A stretch of DNA of 64,000 nucleotides from the NCBI GenBank assembly GCA_964450725.1, contig CAYVGO010000001.1:1-64000 (forward strand), in the 5' to 3' direction. Made by a program: the position numbers and the translations under genes. The notes under the pieces were generated by a model. The model saw only the letters and a program-made list of their open reading frames with translations. It was not told the origin of the DNA and made no database searches. How positions within the stretch are numbered: the first letter of the stretch is position 1; each line of letters begins with the position of its first letter. The DNA is from CAYVGO01 sp964450725 (GTDB lineage: Bacteria > Bacteroidota > Bacteroidia > Bacteroidales > UBA932). Positions 44,736 to 52,943 of this stretch are shown in pieces.

Positions 44736-45455
44736 TTATTGTTTTGCTTTTACGCACCGTACTGAAAACATCCATAATTCAGGTTCGTAAAAGGCTTTGT
44801 AATAGAATTTATTTTGATTATAGACAATATTTGCCGTGTAATACTTATTTTCAACAAGGTCAAGAGTATTTGACCACCATGTGGTACTTCCGCCCTTACT
44901 GTAAAAAACGGCATTTTCAACATCATATATCCCTGCCGGAAGTGCATAAAATCCACTTTTGTTACTTTTTTTGTTATTGCCACTTGACCAAATCGTACTT
45001 TTGTCGCTTCTTGTTGCATTAAAAGCTAAAAGGCCTCCAACAGAATCTATAGCCTTAAACGGAGGAGGAGGGAAATCCACATCTGACAGCGTAACTCCGG
45101 ATAACTCTTCACATAAATTTCTCCAGATTTCTGTTGTTGGCAATGTCCAACCTTCAGGACAAGCCGTTTGTGCTTGAGATTGTGTATATAATCGTCCATA
45201 CCATTGTAAATTGACGTTCTTATCTGCATAAATTTTACTTCCTTGAGCGTTATAACGTAGATTTTCGGTCATCCAATCATAATCTCCAATTGTAGTATAA
45301 TGGTATGCTTGACCATCTCTTGAATCTGTAAATGTTAATTGTCCGGCATAATCTAAATCTACAATTGCTAATGTATCCGGATCTACTTCAGACGATGACT
45401 TTTTACAACCACAAAACACCAATAAAGGTAATAATAATAAAACAATAATTCTCAT
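44736..45455 (-). CDS. FISUMP-domain lipoprotein
   Basis: A 239-residue predicted lipoprotein with lipobox VFCGC (Cys17). The rest is a FISUMP domain (Fibrobacter succinogenes major paralogous domain): FTDSRDGQAYHYTTIGDYDW followed by MTENLRYNAQGS, then YGRLYTQSQAQTACPEGWTL, STIWSSGNNKK and the C-terminal FSVRCVKAKQ. The fold is related to C-type-lectin/FGE-like proteins. Function is unknown, and surface exposure is likely. It begins 21 bp after the ilvD stop on the same strand, so it may be co-transcribed with ilvD, a functionally odd pairing. Confidence 0.82.
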   Translation of the reverse strand: MRIIVLLLLPLLVFCGCKKSSSEVDPDTLAIVDLDYAGQLTFTDSRDGQAYHYTTIGDYDWMTENLRYNAQGSKIYADKNVNLQWYGRLYTQSQAQTACPEGWTLPTTEIWRNLCEELSGVTLSDVDFPPPPFKAIDSVGGLLAFNATRSDKSTIWSSGNNKKSNKSGFYALPAGIYDVENAVFYSKGGSTTWWSNTLDLVENKYYTANIVYNQNKFYYKAFYEPELWMFSVRCVKAKQ

Positions 45456-45476
45456 TCAATCAATATTAAAATAATT

Positions 45477-47294
45477 TTACTCCACTAATCTTACTGCGCC
45501 TTTGTCTGCAGAACTTACTTTTTCTGCATAAATTTTCAGTGCTCTTGAAATGTTACGCTCACGGTGCTTTGGTTGATAAGGCTTTACGTTTTCTTCCTCT
45601 TCTTTTCTTCGGCGCGTTAATTCTTGTTCTGAAACTTCTAAAGTGATTTTACGTTCAGGAATATTAATTATAATCGTGTCGCCATTTTTAACCAAGGCTA
45701 TGTTTCCTCCCGCAGCAGCCTCCGGCGAAGTATGTCCTATAGATAATCCTGATGTACCGCCGGAAAATCTACCATCGGTAATCAAAGCGCAATCTTTACC
45801 TAATCCTTTTCCTTTTAGAAATGATGTAGGGTATAGCATTTCCTGCATTCCGGGTCCGCCTTTCGGTCCTTCATAACGAATAACCACCACATCACCTTTT
45901 TCAATTTTATCATTCAATATGGCTTCGCAAGCCTCTTCCTGAGATTCAAAAACTTTTGCTTTTCCTTTAAAGTGATGAATACTCTCATCTACTCCTGCCG
46001 TTTTTACAATACAGCCGTTCGGCGCAAGATTTCCGAATAATACGGCTAACCCGCCATCTTTATTATAACAGTGTTCAACATTACGAATACAACCATTTTC
46101 TCTATCGATATCCAAGTCTTGAAACCGCGTATTTTGGATTCCCATTTCCAAACATTTTTTTTGTCCGGGTGCAGCAAAATAAATATCGGGTAGCGTTGAA
46201 GATGAGATAATGTCATATTTTTGTAAAACATTTTTCAGACTTGTACCCAATACATGTTTGACAGATACATCAATATGATTTTTTCGGGCTAATTCTGCCA
46301 GTATTGCCATAATTCCGCCGGCACGATTGACATCTTCAATATGATAATGGCCATTGGGAGCAACTTTACATAAAACGGGCGTTTTACGTGACAGTTCGTC
46401 AATATCTTTCATCGTGAAATTAACTTCAGCCTCCTGAGCAATAGCCAAAAGATGTAAAACCGTATTAGTTGAACCACCCATAGCAATGTCAAGGGTCATG
46501 GCGTTTAAAAAAGCATTACGCGTAGCGATTGAGCGAGGTAAAATGTCCGTATTTCCTTTTTCGTAATATTCTGTCGCCATTTCAACAATGCGCTGTGCCG
46601 CAGTTGTAAATAAGTTTTTACGTTGTTGATGTGTTGCTACAATCGTTCCATTGCCGGGTAATGCTAATCCCAATGCTTCATTTAAGCAATTCATCGAATT
46701 TGCCGTAAACATTCCGGAGCAAGAACCACAAGTAGGACAAGCAGAACGTTCTACTTCTGCAATAGCGTTATCTGAAACATGATTATCAACCGCCATTACC
46801 ATGGCATCTATTAAATCTATTTTTTTACCGTCATAATTTCCTGCTTCCATTGGGCCACCGGAGACAAAAATCGTAGGAATATTTAAACGCATGGCTGCCA
46901 TCAACATACCCGGTGTTATTTTGTCGCAATTGCTAATGCAAATCATTGCATCTACGGCATGTGCATTAATCATATATTCCACACTGTCTGCAATCAAATC
47001 GCGTGAAGGCAAAGAATAAAGCATTCCGCTATGTCCCATAGCTATACCATCATCAATGGCAATGGTATTAAATTCAGCAGCAAAGCATCCGGATTGTTCT
47101 ATCTGCTGCTTTACATATTGTCCGATGTTGTGAAGATGTACATGACCCGGTACAAATTGGGTAAAAGAGTTGATAACAGCAATGATTGGTTTTCCAAAGT
47201 GTTCTTCTTTCATTCCGTTAGCCCGCCATAAAGCACGTGCTCCAGCCATTTTTCTTCCTTGAGTACTTTGGATACTCCGCAGATTTATAGACAT
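45477..47294 (-). CDS. ilvD: Dihydroxy-acid dehydratase
   Basis: A 605-residue Fe-S dehydratase of branched-chain amino-acid synthesis (2,3-dihydroxy-isovalerate to 2-ketoisovalerate, and the isoleucine equivalent). Cluster-binding cysteines lie in CISNCDKITPGM and CPTCGSCSGMFTANSMNC; the family blocks GHSGMLYSLPSRDLIADSVE, LDIAMGGSTNTVLHLLAIA and LITDGRFSGGTSGLSIGHTS are intact. Length is typical. No ilvB, ilvC or leu gene adjoins it, unlike many Bacteroides genomes where ilvD starts an ilv operon. It has an excellent promoter. Confidence 0.96.
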   Translation of the reverse strand: MSINLRSIQSTQGRKMAGARALWRANGMKEEHFGKPIIAVINSFTQFVPGHVHLHNIGQYVKQQIEQSGCFAAEFNTIAIDDGIAMGHSGMLYSLPSRDLIADSVEYMINAHAVDAMICISNCDKITPGMLMAAMRLNIPTIFVSGGPMEAGNYDGKKIDLIDAMVMAVDNHVSDNAIAEVERSACPTCGSCSGMFTANSMNCLNEALGLALPGNGTIVATHQQRKNLFTTAAQRIVEMATEYYEKGNTDILPRSIATRNAFLNAMTLDIAMGGSTNTVLHLLAIAQEAEVNFTMKDIDELSRKTPVLCKVAPNGHYHIEDVNRAGGIMAILAELARKNHIDVSVKHVLGTSLKNVLQKYDIISSSTLPDIYFAAPGQKKCLEMGIQNTRFQDLDIDRENGCIRNVEHCYNKDGGLAVLFGNLAPNGCIVKTAGVDESIHHFKGKAKVFESQEEACEAILNDKIEKGDVVVIRYEGPKGGPGMQEMLYPTSFLKGKGLGKDCALITDGRFSGGTSGLSIGHTSPEAAAGGNIALVKNGDTIIINIPERKITLEVSEQELTRRRKEEEENVKPYQPKHRERNISRALKIYAEKVSSADKGAVRLVE

Positions 47295-47313
47295 ACAAAT
47301 ACATTTTAGGTTA

Positions 47314-47343
47314 CAAATTTATGTTTTTATTTTTGATTAACAA
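47314..47343 (-). promoter_or_regulatory. Bacteroidota-type promoter for ilvD
   Basis: On the minus strand TTG (47341-47343) and TAAATTTG (47314-47321), spacer exactly 19 bp, 19 bp before the ATG. Confidence 0.8.
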
Positions 47344-47380
47344 AACGTAAGAAACATCACGACAGATTCAATAGTTCAAT

Positions 47381-47396
47381 CCAAATTACGCATTAG
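47381..47396 (+). repeat. Left arm of a 16-bp inverted repeat bounding the array
   Basis: CCAAATTACGCATTAG is the exact reverse complement of 47909-47924. The flanking bases (TTCAAT on the left, GTTCAATC on the right) are also A/T-rich and partly similar. Confidence 0.8.
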
Positions 47397-47465
47397 GAAC
47401 TTGGAATGAACTAAAGGAGAGAAAATTCACTTCACGCAATTCACAGACTGAAACGCTTCCACTTT

Positions 47466-47908
47466 ACTTTTTTACGGCTTGCAGTAATCCTGCAAATGCA
47501 AAAAACTCTTTTTTATGGCTTGCAGTAATCCTGCAAATGCAAAAAACTCTTTTTTANNNNNNNNNNNNNNNNNNNNNNNNNNNNNNNNNNNNNNNNNNNN
47601 NNNNNNNNNNNNNNNNNNNNNNNNNNNNNNNNNNNNNNNNNNNNNNNNNNNNNNNNAAAACTCTTTTTTATGGCTTGCAGTAATCCTGCAAATGCAAAAA
47701 ACTCTTTTTTATGGCTTGCAGTAATCCTGCAAATGCAAAAAACTCTTTTTTACGGCTTGCCGTAATCCTGCAAATGCAAAAAACTCTTTTTTATGGCTTG
47801 CAGTAATCCTGCAAATGCAAAAAACTCTTTTTTACGGCTTGCAGTAATCCTGCAAATGCAAAAAACTCTTTTTTACGGCTTGCCATAATTCTTCAAATGC
47901 AAAAAAAA
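47466..47908. repeat. 41-bp tandem repeat array with internal hairpins
   Basis: GGCTTGC recurs at 47476, 47517, then after the gap at 47672, 47713, 47754, 47795, 47836 and 47877, always 41 bp apart. Each unit contains TTGCAG-TAATC-CTGCAA, a 6-bp hairpin with a 5-nt loop, then an A6-CTC-T6 segment. One unit (47754) has TTGCCG and the last (47877) is degenerate (TTGCCATAATTCTTCAA). At least eight units are visible. It is not coding. Confidence 0.92.
47557..47656. other. 100-N assembly gap inside the repeat array
   Basis: Exactly 100 N between repeat copies. The distance from GGCTTGC at 47517 to that at 47672 is 155 bp, which is not a multiple of 41. The N count is therefore a placeholder: keeping phase would require 27, 68, 109 or another 27+41k bases. 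Confidence 0.95.
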
Positions 47909-47924
47909 CTAATGCGTAATTTGG
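47909..47924 (-). repeat. Right arm of the 16-bp inverted repeat
   Basis: CTAATGCGTAATTTGG, exact reverse complement of 47381-47396, directly abutting the last degenerate repeat unit. Confidence 0.8.
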
Positions 47925-47983
47925 GTTCAATCTATTCAATGGATCGATTGAGGCAAAGAGAAGATGTTGTTCTGAAAAATGAT

Positions 47984-47991
47984 TAACTTTG
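47984..47991 (+). promoter_or_regulatory. Probable -7 element for argF'
   Basis: TAACTTTG, 24 bp before the ATG. A TTG at 47967-47969 is only 14 bp upstream, shorter than the usual spacing. Confidence 0.55.
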
Positions 47992-48015
47992 CTGCCTTAT
48001 TTATAAGATTATACC

Positions 48016-48981
48016 ATGAAACATTTTTTATCAGTTGCCGATATTGGTAATATTCAAGAGGCTGTAGCGGATGCTAACGCTATTACAAAGAACAGATTTC
48101 TTTATCCTGATTTAGGAAAACATAAAACGTTATTGCTGATTTTTTTTAATTCAAGTTTACGTACTCGACTAAGTACACAAAAAGCAGCCTTAAATTTAGG
48201 ATTGAATACGATTGTTTTAGATATTACCCAAGGAGCATGGAAGTTGGAGACTGAACGTGGAGTGATTATGGATGGCGATAAACCCGAACATATTTTAGAA
48301 GCAATTCCGGTGATGAGTTGTTATTGTGATATTATTGGTGTACGTTCTTTTGCAGGATTAGAGAATCGACAATACGATTATGCTGAAACAATTTTACAGC
48401 AATTCGTAAAACTCTCAGGAAAACCGGTGGTAAGTTTAGAGTCTGCAACACGTCATCCGTTGCAAAGTTTGGCAGATGTCATTACCATAGAGCAATATAA
48501 AAAGAAGGAACGTCCTAAAGTTGTGTTGACTTGGGCTCCTCATCCACGTGTTTTACCTCAAGCGGTACCTAATTCTTTTGCAGAGTGGATGAATGCGTGT
48601 GATTATGAGTTTGTGATTACTCATCCTCAAGGATATGAGTTAGATGAAAAATTTGTACAAAATGCAAAAGTTGAATATAATCAAGATAAGGCCTTTGAGG
48701 GTGCAGATTTTATTTATGCTAAAAACTGGAGCGCTTATACCGGAGAAAATTATGGTAAAATTTTATCAAAAGATATGTCTTGGACTGTCAATAGTCAAAA
48801 AATGGGATTGACAGATAATGCTTATTTTATGCACTGTTTACCCGTGCGGAGAAACATGATTGTTACCGATGATGTTATTGAAAGTCCGCAAAGTATTGTG
48901 ATTCCCGAAGCTGCAAATCGAGAAATTGCCGCACAACTTGTCTTGCAAAGAATGTTGTTAAGTATGAATTGTGAGTTATGA
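48016..48981 (+). CDS. argF': N-succinylornithine carbamoyltransferase
   Basis: A 321-residue transcarbamylase of the Bacteroidota arginine pathway, which carbamoylates N-succinyl-L-ornithine rather than ornithine. The carbamoyl-phosphate motif SSLRTR (residues 46-51) and the substrate loop HCLPVRRNMIVTDD are present. Residue 90, in MDGDKPEH, is proline. In the Bacteroides fragilis enzyme Pro90 selects succinylornithine, while the acetylornithine enzyme of Xanthomonas has Glu at the matching position. Length and the WKLETERGVIMDGDKPEH block match the succinyl type. No other arg genes are adjacent. Confidence 0.93.
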   Translation: MKHFLSVADIGNIQEAVADANAITKNRFLYPDLGKHKTLLLIFFNSSLRTRLSTQKAALNLGLNTIVLDITQGAWKLETERGVIMDGDKPEHILEAIPVMSCYCDIIGVRSFAGLENRQYDYAETILQQFVKLSGKPVVSLESATRHPLQSLADVITIEQYKKKERPKVVLTWAPHPRVLPQAVPNSFAEWMNACDYEFVITHPQGYELDEKFVQNAKVEYNQDKAFEGADFIYAKNWSAYTGENYGKILSKDMSWTVNSQKMGLTDNAYFMHCLPVRRNMIVTDDVIESPQSIVIPEAANREIAAQLVLQRMLLSMNCEL

Positions 48982-49067
48982 AGTATAAACTAAAAGAAAC
49001 TCGACGAGTGTCTTTTGTAGTTTACATATTATCACTTATAGTTTATACATCATCTACTACTTAACTC

Positions 49068-50162
49068 ATGAAAATATCCGAACTGGTTACTTTCTTAGAC
49101 TCTTATTTTCCCTCTTGTTACGCGGAAAGTTATGATAATTGCGGTTTGCTGATTTCTACGCAAGATGTAGAATTAAAAGGAGTTTTGATTGCTTTAGATT
49201 GTACGGAGGAACTTATCAATAAAGCAATTGCTGAAAAGTGTAATTTTATATTGACCCATCATCCGTTGATATTTCATTCGGTAAAAAAAATAACACCAAA
49301 TAGTTATACCGAAAGATTAATCCTGAAAGCCATACAGCATAATATTTCGATTTATGCAGCCCATACTAATGCTGATGTTTTGCCAGACGGTGTAACTTGG
49401 CAATGGGCAAAAAAAATGGAATTACAGGAACTAAAAGTACTCTCTCCACAAACAGGGTTATATAAAAAAGTTGTAGTTTATGTTCCTCAATCTTTTGCAG
49501 AGAAAGTTCGTGATGCTTTGTTTTCTGCCGGAGCCGGAACGATAGGAAATTATCAATATTGTTCTTTTACTCAAGAGGGAAAAGGTACTTTTCATCCGTT
49601 GGACAATGCTCATCCATACATTGGAAAAGTTGGATCAACTGAAACTGTACATGAAAATAAAGTGGAAGTGTTAGTTATGCCGGATAAACTTTCGAGTGTA
49701 ATTTCGGCAATTTATGCCACACATCCATACGAAGAACCGGCTTTTGACATTCTGCCGTTAGATAATTACAGTATGCTTGGGTTTGGTGTTGTAGGAAAAT
49801 TGACACAAGCAATGTTGGATAAAGATTTTTTATGTTTTTTAAAAGATAAGATGAATCTTTCTCATGTAAGACATTCGATATTACAAAATAAACCAATACA
49901 AAAAGTTGCACTTTGTGGAGGAAGTGGCAGTAATTTACTTAATAAAGCCTTAAGTTTGAAAGCCGATATTTTTATATCTTCCGAATTTAAACATAATCAT
50001 TTTGTGGAAAGTCTTTCCACCTCAATGACAATTGTAGATGTAGGACATTACGACAGTGAAAAATATATTTTAAACTATTTTCGTGAAATTGTTAGCAAAA
50101 AAATTACTACCTTTGCAGTCCCGATTTTACTTGAAAATCAAAATTTTGTTTGTTCTATGTAA
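49068..50162 (+). CDS. Nif3-like dinuclear metal centre hexameric protein
   Basis: A 364-residue NIF3/DUF34 protein (YbgI/YqfO family). The metal-binding motifs are LTHHPLIFH (His pair), AAHTNADVLPDGVTWQWA and, near the C-terminus, VDVGHYDSEKYIL (His and Glu). It has the extra central domain of the YqfO type (about residues 128-230, YVPQSFAEKVRDALFSAGAG, THPYEEPAFDI). The family is old and widespread but its reaction is still unsettled; GTP cyclohydrolase activity has been claimed for some members. It is followed 53 bp later by the zinc-ribbon protein gene, an order that is common in Bacteroidota. Confidence 0.9.
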   Translation: MKISELVTFLDSYFPSCYAESYDNCGLLISTQDVELKGVLIALDCTEELINKAIAEKCNFILTHHPLIFHSVKKITPNSYTERLILKAIQHNISIYAAHTNADVLPDGVTWQWAKKMELQELKVLSPQTGLYKKVVVYVPQSFAEKVRDALFSAGAGTIGNYQYCSFTQEGKGTFHPLDNAHPYIGKVGSTETVHENKVEVLVMPDKLSSVISAIYATHPYEEPAFDILPLDNYSMLGFGVVGKLTQAMLDKDFLCFLKDKMNLSHVRHSILQNKPIQKVALCGGSGSNLLNKALSLKADIFISSEFKHNHFVESLSTSMTIVDVGHYDSEKYILNYFREIVSKKITTFAVPILLENQNFVCSM

Positions 50163-50215
50163 ATAGAATTGAAGGCTGTAAATCATCGGATTGCAAATAT
50201 AATGTAAATTTTAAT

Positions 50216-50986
50216 ATGGCTACCAAAAAGAATACTGCAGAAACTATAGAATCTTCCATTCGTGAGAAGAAGCAACAATTGTTGGACTTGCAAAAGATAG
50301 ACTCACAGATAGATGAGATAATGACCTTAAGAGGAGGACTACCTTTAGAAGTACAAGACTTGGAAGATGAAATTGCCGGTTATCAAGCAAGAATCGTTAA
50401 ACTTAAAGCAGAAAATAATGACCTTGATACATTGTTAAGTAAAATGAAAAATGACATTGAACTTGCAAAAGCCGCAATTGCAAAATATGAGGGACAGCAA
50501 GCAAATGTCAGAAACAATAAAGAGTTTGAAAACTTTGCCAAAGAGATTGAATTTCAACAGTTAGAAATTCAATTGGCTGAGAAAAAAAGCAAAGAATATC
50601 AAGGACGAATTAAAGAACGTAAGGAGTTAATTTCTCAGACAAGACAACAAATTGCCGATAGACAAATTGATTTAAATTTAAAGAAAGAGGAGTTGGCAGA
50701 AATTGTTGGTGAAACAAATATTGAAGAGGCAAATTTACGTAAACAATCAGAAGCTTACGAGTCAATCATAGAACAAAGACTTTATCAGGTTTATCAGCGA
50801 TTGCGTAAAAATACAAGAAACGGACTTGCTGTAGTAGAAATTAATCGCGATGCTTGCGGAGGATGTTTCAACAAAATTCCACCACAACGACAAGTAGATA
50901 TAAAACTTAACAAAAAAATTGTAGTGTGTGAGTATTGCGGTCGAATATTGGTAGATTTATCGTTAGAAGATACCGAAATGGAATAG
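50216..50986 (+). CDS. Coiled-coil protein with C4-type zinc ribbon (DUF164/CdsZ-like)
   Basis: A 256-residue protein with a long coiled coil (residues about 15-190, rich in Glu, Lys, Leu, Gln) followed by a C4 zinc ribbon, CGGCFNKIPPQ and VVCEYCGRILVD. This is the DUF164/zf-RING_7 architecture. Members are thought to bind nucleic acid or the translation machinery, but no role is proven here. An in-frame ATG at 50150 overlaps the nif3 3' end; ATG 50216 (MATKKNTAETIESS) gives the normal N-terminus and is chosen. A strong terminator follows. Confidence 0.87.
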   Translation: MATKKNTAETIESSIREKKQQLLDLQKIDSQIDEIMTLRGGLPLEVQDLEDEIAGYQARIVKLKAENNDLDTLLSKMKNDIELAKAAIAKYEGQQANVRNNKEFENFAKEIEFQQLEIQLAEKKSKEYQGRIKERKELISQTRQQIADRQIDLNLKKEELAEIVGETNIEEANLRKQSEAYESIIEQRLYQVYQRLRKNTRNGLAVVEINRDACGGCFNKIPPQRQVDIKLNKKIVVCEYCGRILVDLSLEDTEME

Positions 50987-51009
50987 ATTGTTAATCAACA
51001 TTACACAGT

Positions 51010-51051
51010 AAATAAAGTTCAATACCACAGGATGTTGAACTTTATTTTTTT
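51010..51051 (+). terminator. Terminator after the zinc-ribbon gene
   Basis: A perfect 13-bp stem, AAATAAAGTTCAA (51010-51022) and TTGAACTTTATTT (51035-51047), running into further T residues. Confidence 0.85.
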
Positions 51052-51080
51052 CTGCTACCAATGTAATAAAGAAATATTTT

Positions 51081-51746
51081 ATGGTATTATGTATTGATAA
51101 ACCTTACGGATGGAGTTCTTTTGATGTTATACGAAGAATAAAAAAAATACTTGCAGGTAAAAAAATTAAAATAGGACACGCGGGAACATTAGATCCTTTG
51201 GCTACAGGTATCTTATTAATTTGTTTAGAACAATCTACAAAAATAGCCGAAACACTTCAGGCTCAACAAAAAAAATATCGCTGTACTTTAAAAATTGGAA
51301 GTACAACTCCTTCATTTGATTTGGAAACTCCGATTGATAAAACTTTTGACTTTTCTGAAATTACAACCACGCAAATTCAACATACAATATCTTCATTTAT
51401 TGGAGAGCAGTTGCAAATGCCTCCGATGTTTTCGGCAAAACAGATTGATGGCAAACGGGCTTATGATGAAATCAGAAAAGGTAATCAATTGGATTTAAAA
51501 CCTTCACAGATTACAATATTTGACATTGTAATCTGTGATGTGGATTTGCCACATATAACTCTTGAAATTACTTGTTCTAAAGGAACTTACATCAGAGCCA
51601 TAGCACGTGATATTGGAGAAAGGTTAAATGTCGGCGCTCATTTAGTAAAATTAGAACGAACAGGTAATGGAAGTTATGATGAGTTTCAAATGAAGTCTAT
51701 GCAAGCAGTTGAAGAGGAAATTCTTCAACTTTATGTTCGAAATTAG
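51081..51746 (+). CDS. truB: tRNA pseudouridine(55) synthase TruB
   Basis: A 221-residue TruB that makes pseudouridine 55 in the T loop of tRNAs. The catalytic aspartate is Asp38 in GHAGTLDPLATGIL. MVLCIDKPYGWSSFDV, PPMFSAKQIDGKRAYDE and CSKGTYIRAIARDIG are typical. It is at the short end for the family because there is no C-terminal PUA domain, as is usual in Bacteroidota. fmt follows after 98 bp. Confidence 0.94.
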   Translation: MVLCIDKPYGWSSFDVIRRIKKILAGKKIKIGHAGTLDPLATGILLICLEQSTKIAETLQAQQKKYRCTLKIGSTTPSFDLETPIDKTFDFSEITTTQIQHTISSFIGEQLQMPPMFSAKQIDGKRAYDEIRKGNQLDLKPSQITIFDIVICDVDLPHITLEITCSKGTYIRAIARDIGERLNVGAHLVKLERTGNGSYDEFQMKSMQAVEEEILQLYVRN

Positions 51747-51844
51747 CCTTTAAAAACGGGATGGTGGAAATCAACAGGATGAAATTTTAATAAAATGGTA
51801 TTTTAAGAATGTAGAATGTCAACTTCAAGTAAAGTTATAAAGAG

Positions 51845-52789
51845 ATGAAAATTATTTACATGGGAACTCCAAGGTTTGCAGTGCAACCATTGCAAAAACT
51901 ACTTCAAAATCAGTTTGAAGTAGTCGCAGTAGTAACAGTTCCCGATAAACCGGCAGGTAGAGGTTTAAAGTTACAACAATCTGAGGTGAAAATGTATGCA
52001 CAGTCTCAAAACTTACTCGTTTTACAGCCTGAAAATCTTAAATCTCCTGAGTTTATACAACAATTAAAGTTGTTGAATGCCGACTTATTTGTTGTTGTTG
52101 CATTTAGAATTTTGCCAGAAGAAGTTTTTTGTATTCCTCAATATGGCTCTTTTAATCTGCATGCTTCTTTATTGCCATCTTATAGAGGTGCGGCACCAAT
52201 CCATCATGCCATAATCAATGGTGAGAAAGTAACCGGTGTAACAACATTTTTTTTGAACAAAGGAGTTGATACTGGGGAAATTATTCACCAACAAACAATT
52301 GATATTGATAATAATGATAATGTTGGAACATTACATGATAAATTAATGAATATTGGTGCAGAGGTTGTTGTGAAAACATGTTTTGATATTCAAAATGGGA
52401 CAGTAAAAACACAAAAACAACCCGAAAATGGTATTAGTTTGGCTCCAAAATTGACCAGAGAAAACACCCAAATTAAATTTCATTGGCAAGGAAAACAAAT
52501 TTATGATTTTGTTAGAGGTTTAAATCCTTATCCGGCGGCATGGACAACTATTTTTATTCCACAGTTGAACATAGAAACAACATGTAAAATTTTTGAGGCA
52601 ACTTACCACAAAACATCACATCAATTTAAAACAGGAACTATGGAAATTCATCCGATCGAAAATTCTTTTAAAATTTATTGTAGCGACGGTTATCTTTCTA
52701 TACTGCGATTACAACCTGCGGGGAAAAAAAGCATGACCATAGAGGAATGGCTACGAGGATTACATTTATCTGAAAAAATAATAATTTAA
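51845..52789 (+). CDS. fmt: Methionyl-tRNA formyltransferase
   Basis: A 314-residue enzyme formylating initiator Met-tRNA with 10-formyl-tetrahydrofolate. Conserved blocks are IIYMGTPRFAVQPL, PDKPAGRGLKLQQSEVK, NLHASLLPSYRGAAPIHHAI with the catalytic Asn and His, and GVTTFFLNKGVDTGEI with the conserved Asp. The C-terminal OB-like domain (FVRGLNPYPAAWT) is complete. Length is typical. Confidence 0.95.
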   Translation: MKIIYMGTPRFAVQPLQKLLQNQFEVVAVVTVPDKPAGRGLKLQQSEVKMYAQSQNLLVLQPENLKSPEFIQQLKLLNADLFVVVAFRILPEEVFCIPQYGSFNLHASLLPSYRGAAPIHHAIINGEKVTGVTTFFLNKGVDTGEIIHQQTIDIDNNDNVGTLHDKLMNIGAEVVVKTCFDIQNGTVKTQKQPENGISLAPKLTRENTQIKFHWQGKQIYDFVRGLNPYPAAWTTIFIPQLNIETTCKIFEATYHKTSHQFKTGTMEIHPIENSFKIYCSDGYLSILRLQPAGKKSMTIEEWLRGLHLSEKIII

Positions 52790-52799
52790 TTTTTTAGAG

Positions 52800-52829
52800 T
52801 TGGTATTTCAAAAAAAAACACTAACTTTG
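52800..52829 (+). promoter_or_regulatory. Bacteroidota-type promoter for the SOD gene
   Basis: TTG at 52800-52802 and TAACTTTG at 52822-52829 with a 19-bp spacer. The predicted leader to ATG 52944 is long (about 105 nt) and contains a 7-bp inverted repeat, TGTTACA (52837-52843) and TGTAACA (52873-52879). Confidence 0.75.
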
Positions 52830-52943
52830 CTTCCTCTGTTACAATCATCGTTGTTTTGTGAAGCAAGTATAGTGTAACAAATAATCGCAAAGATAATTAG
52901 TGCTTGCGAACTCTGTGAAACCATGAACTAAATTTATTTACTT

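Larger units (their letters stand above)
47344..48015. other. Gene-free region holding the 41-bp repeat array and a sequence gap
   Basis: About 670 bp between divergent ilvD and argF'. Apart from promoters it holds the inverted-repeat-bounded tandem array and 100 N. The 69 bp between the left arm and the array (47397-47465) show nothing I can name. The array period (41) is not a multiple of three, so any open frame through it is spurious. Confidence 0.75.

Noticed and set aside
47515..47724. Open frame running through the 41-bp repeats and the N gap
   Set aside because: The unit length is not a multiple of three, the frame crosses 100 undefined bases, and its product is only translated repeat. 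Not a gene.
47466..47908. 41-bp array considered as a CRISPR array
   Set aside because: The whole 41-bp unit repeats; there are no variable spacers and no cas genes nearby.
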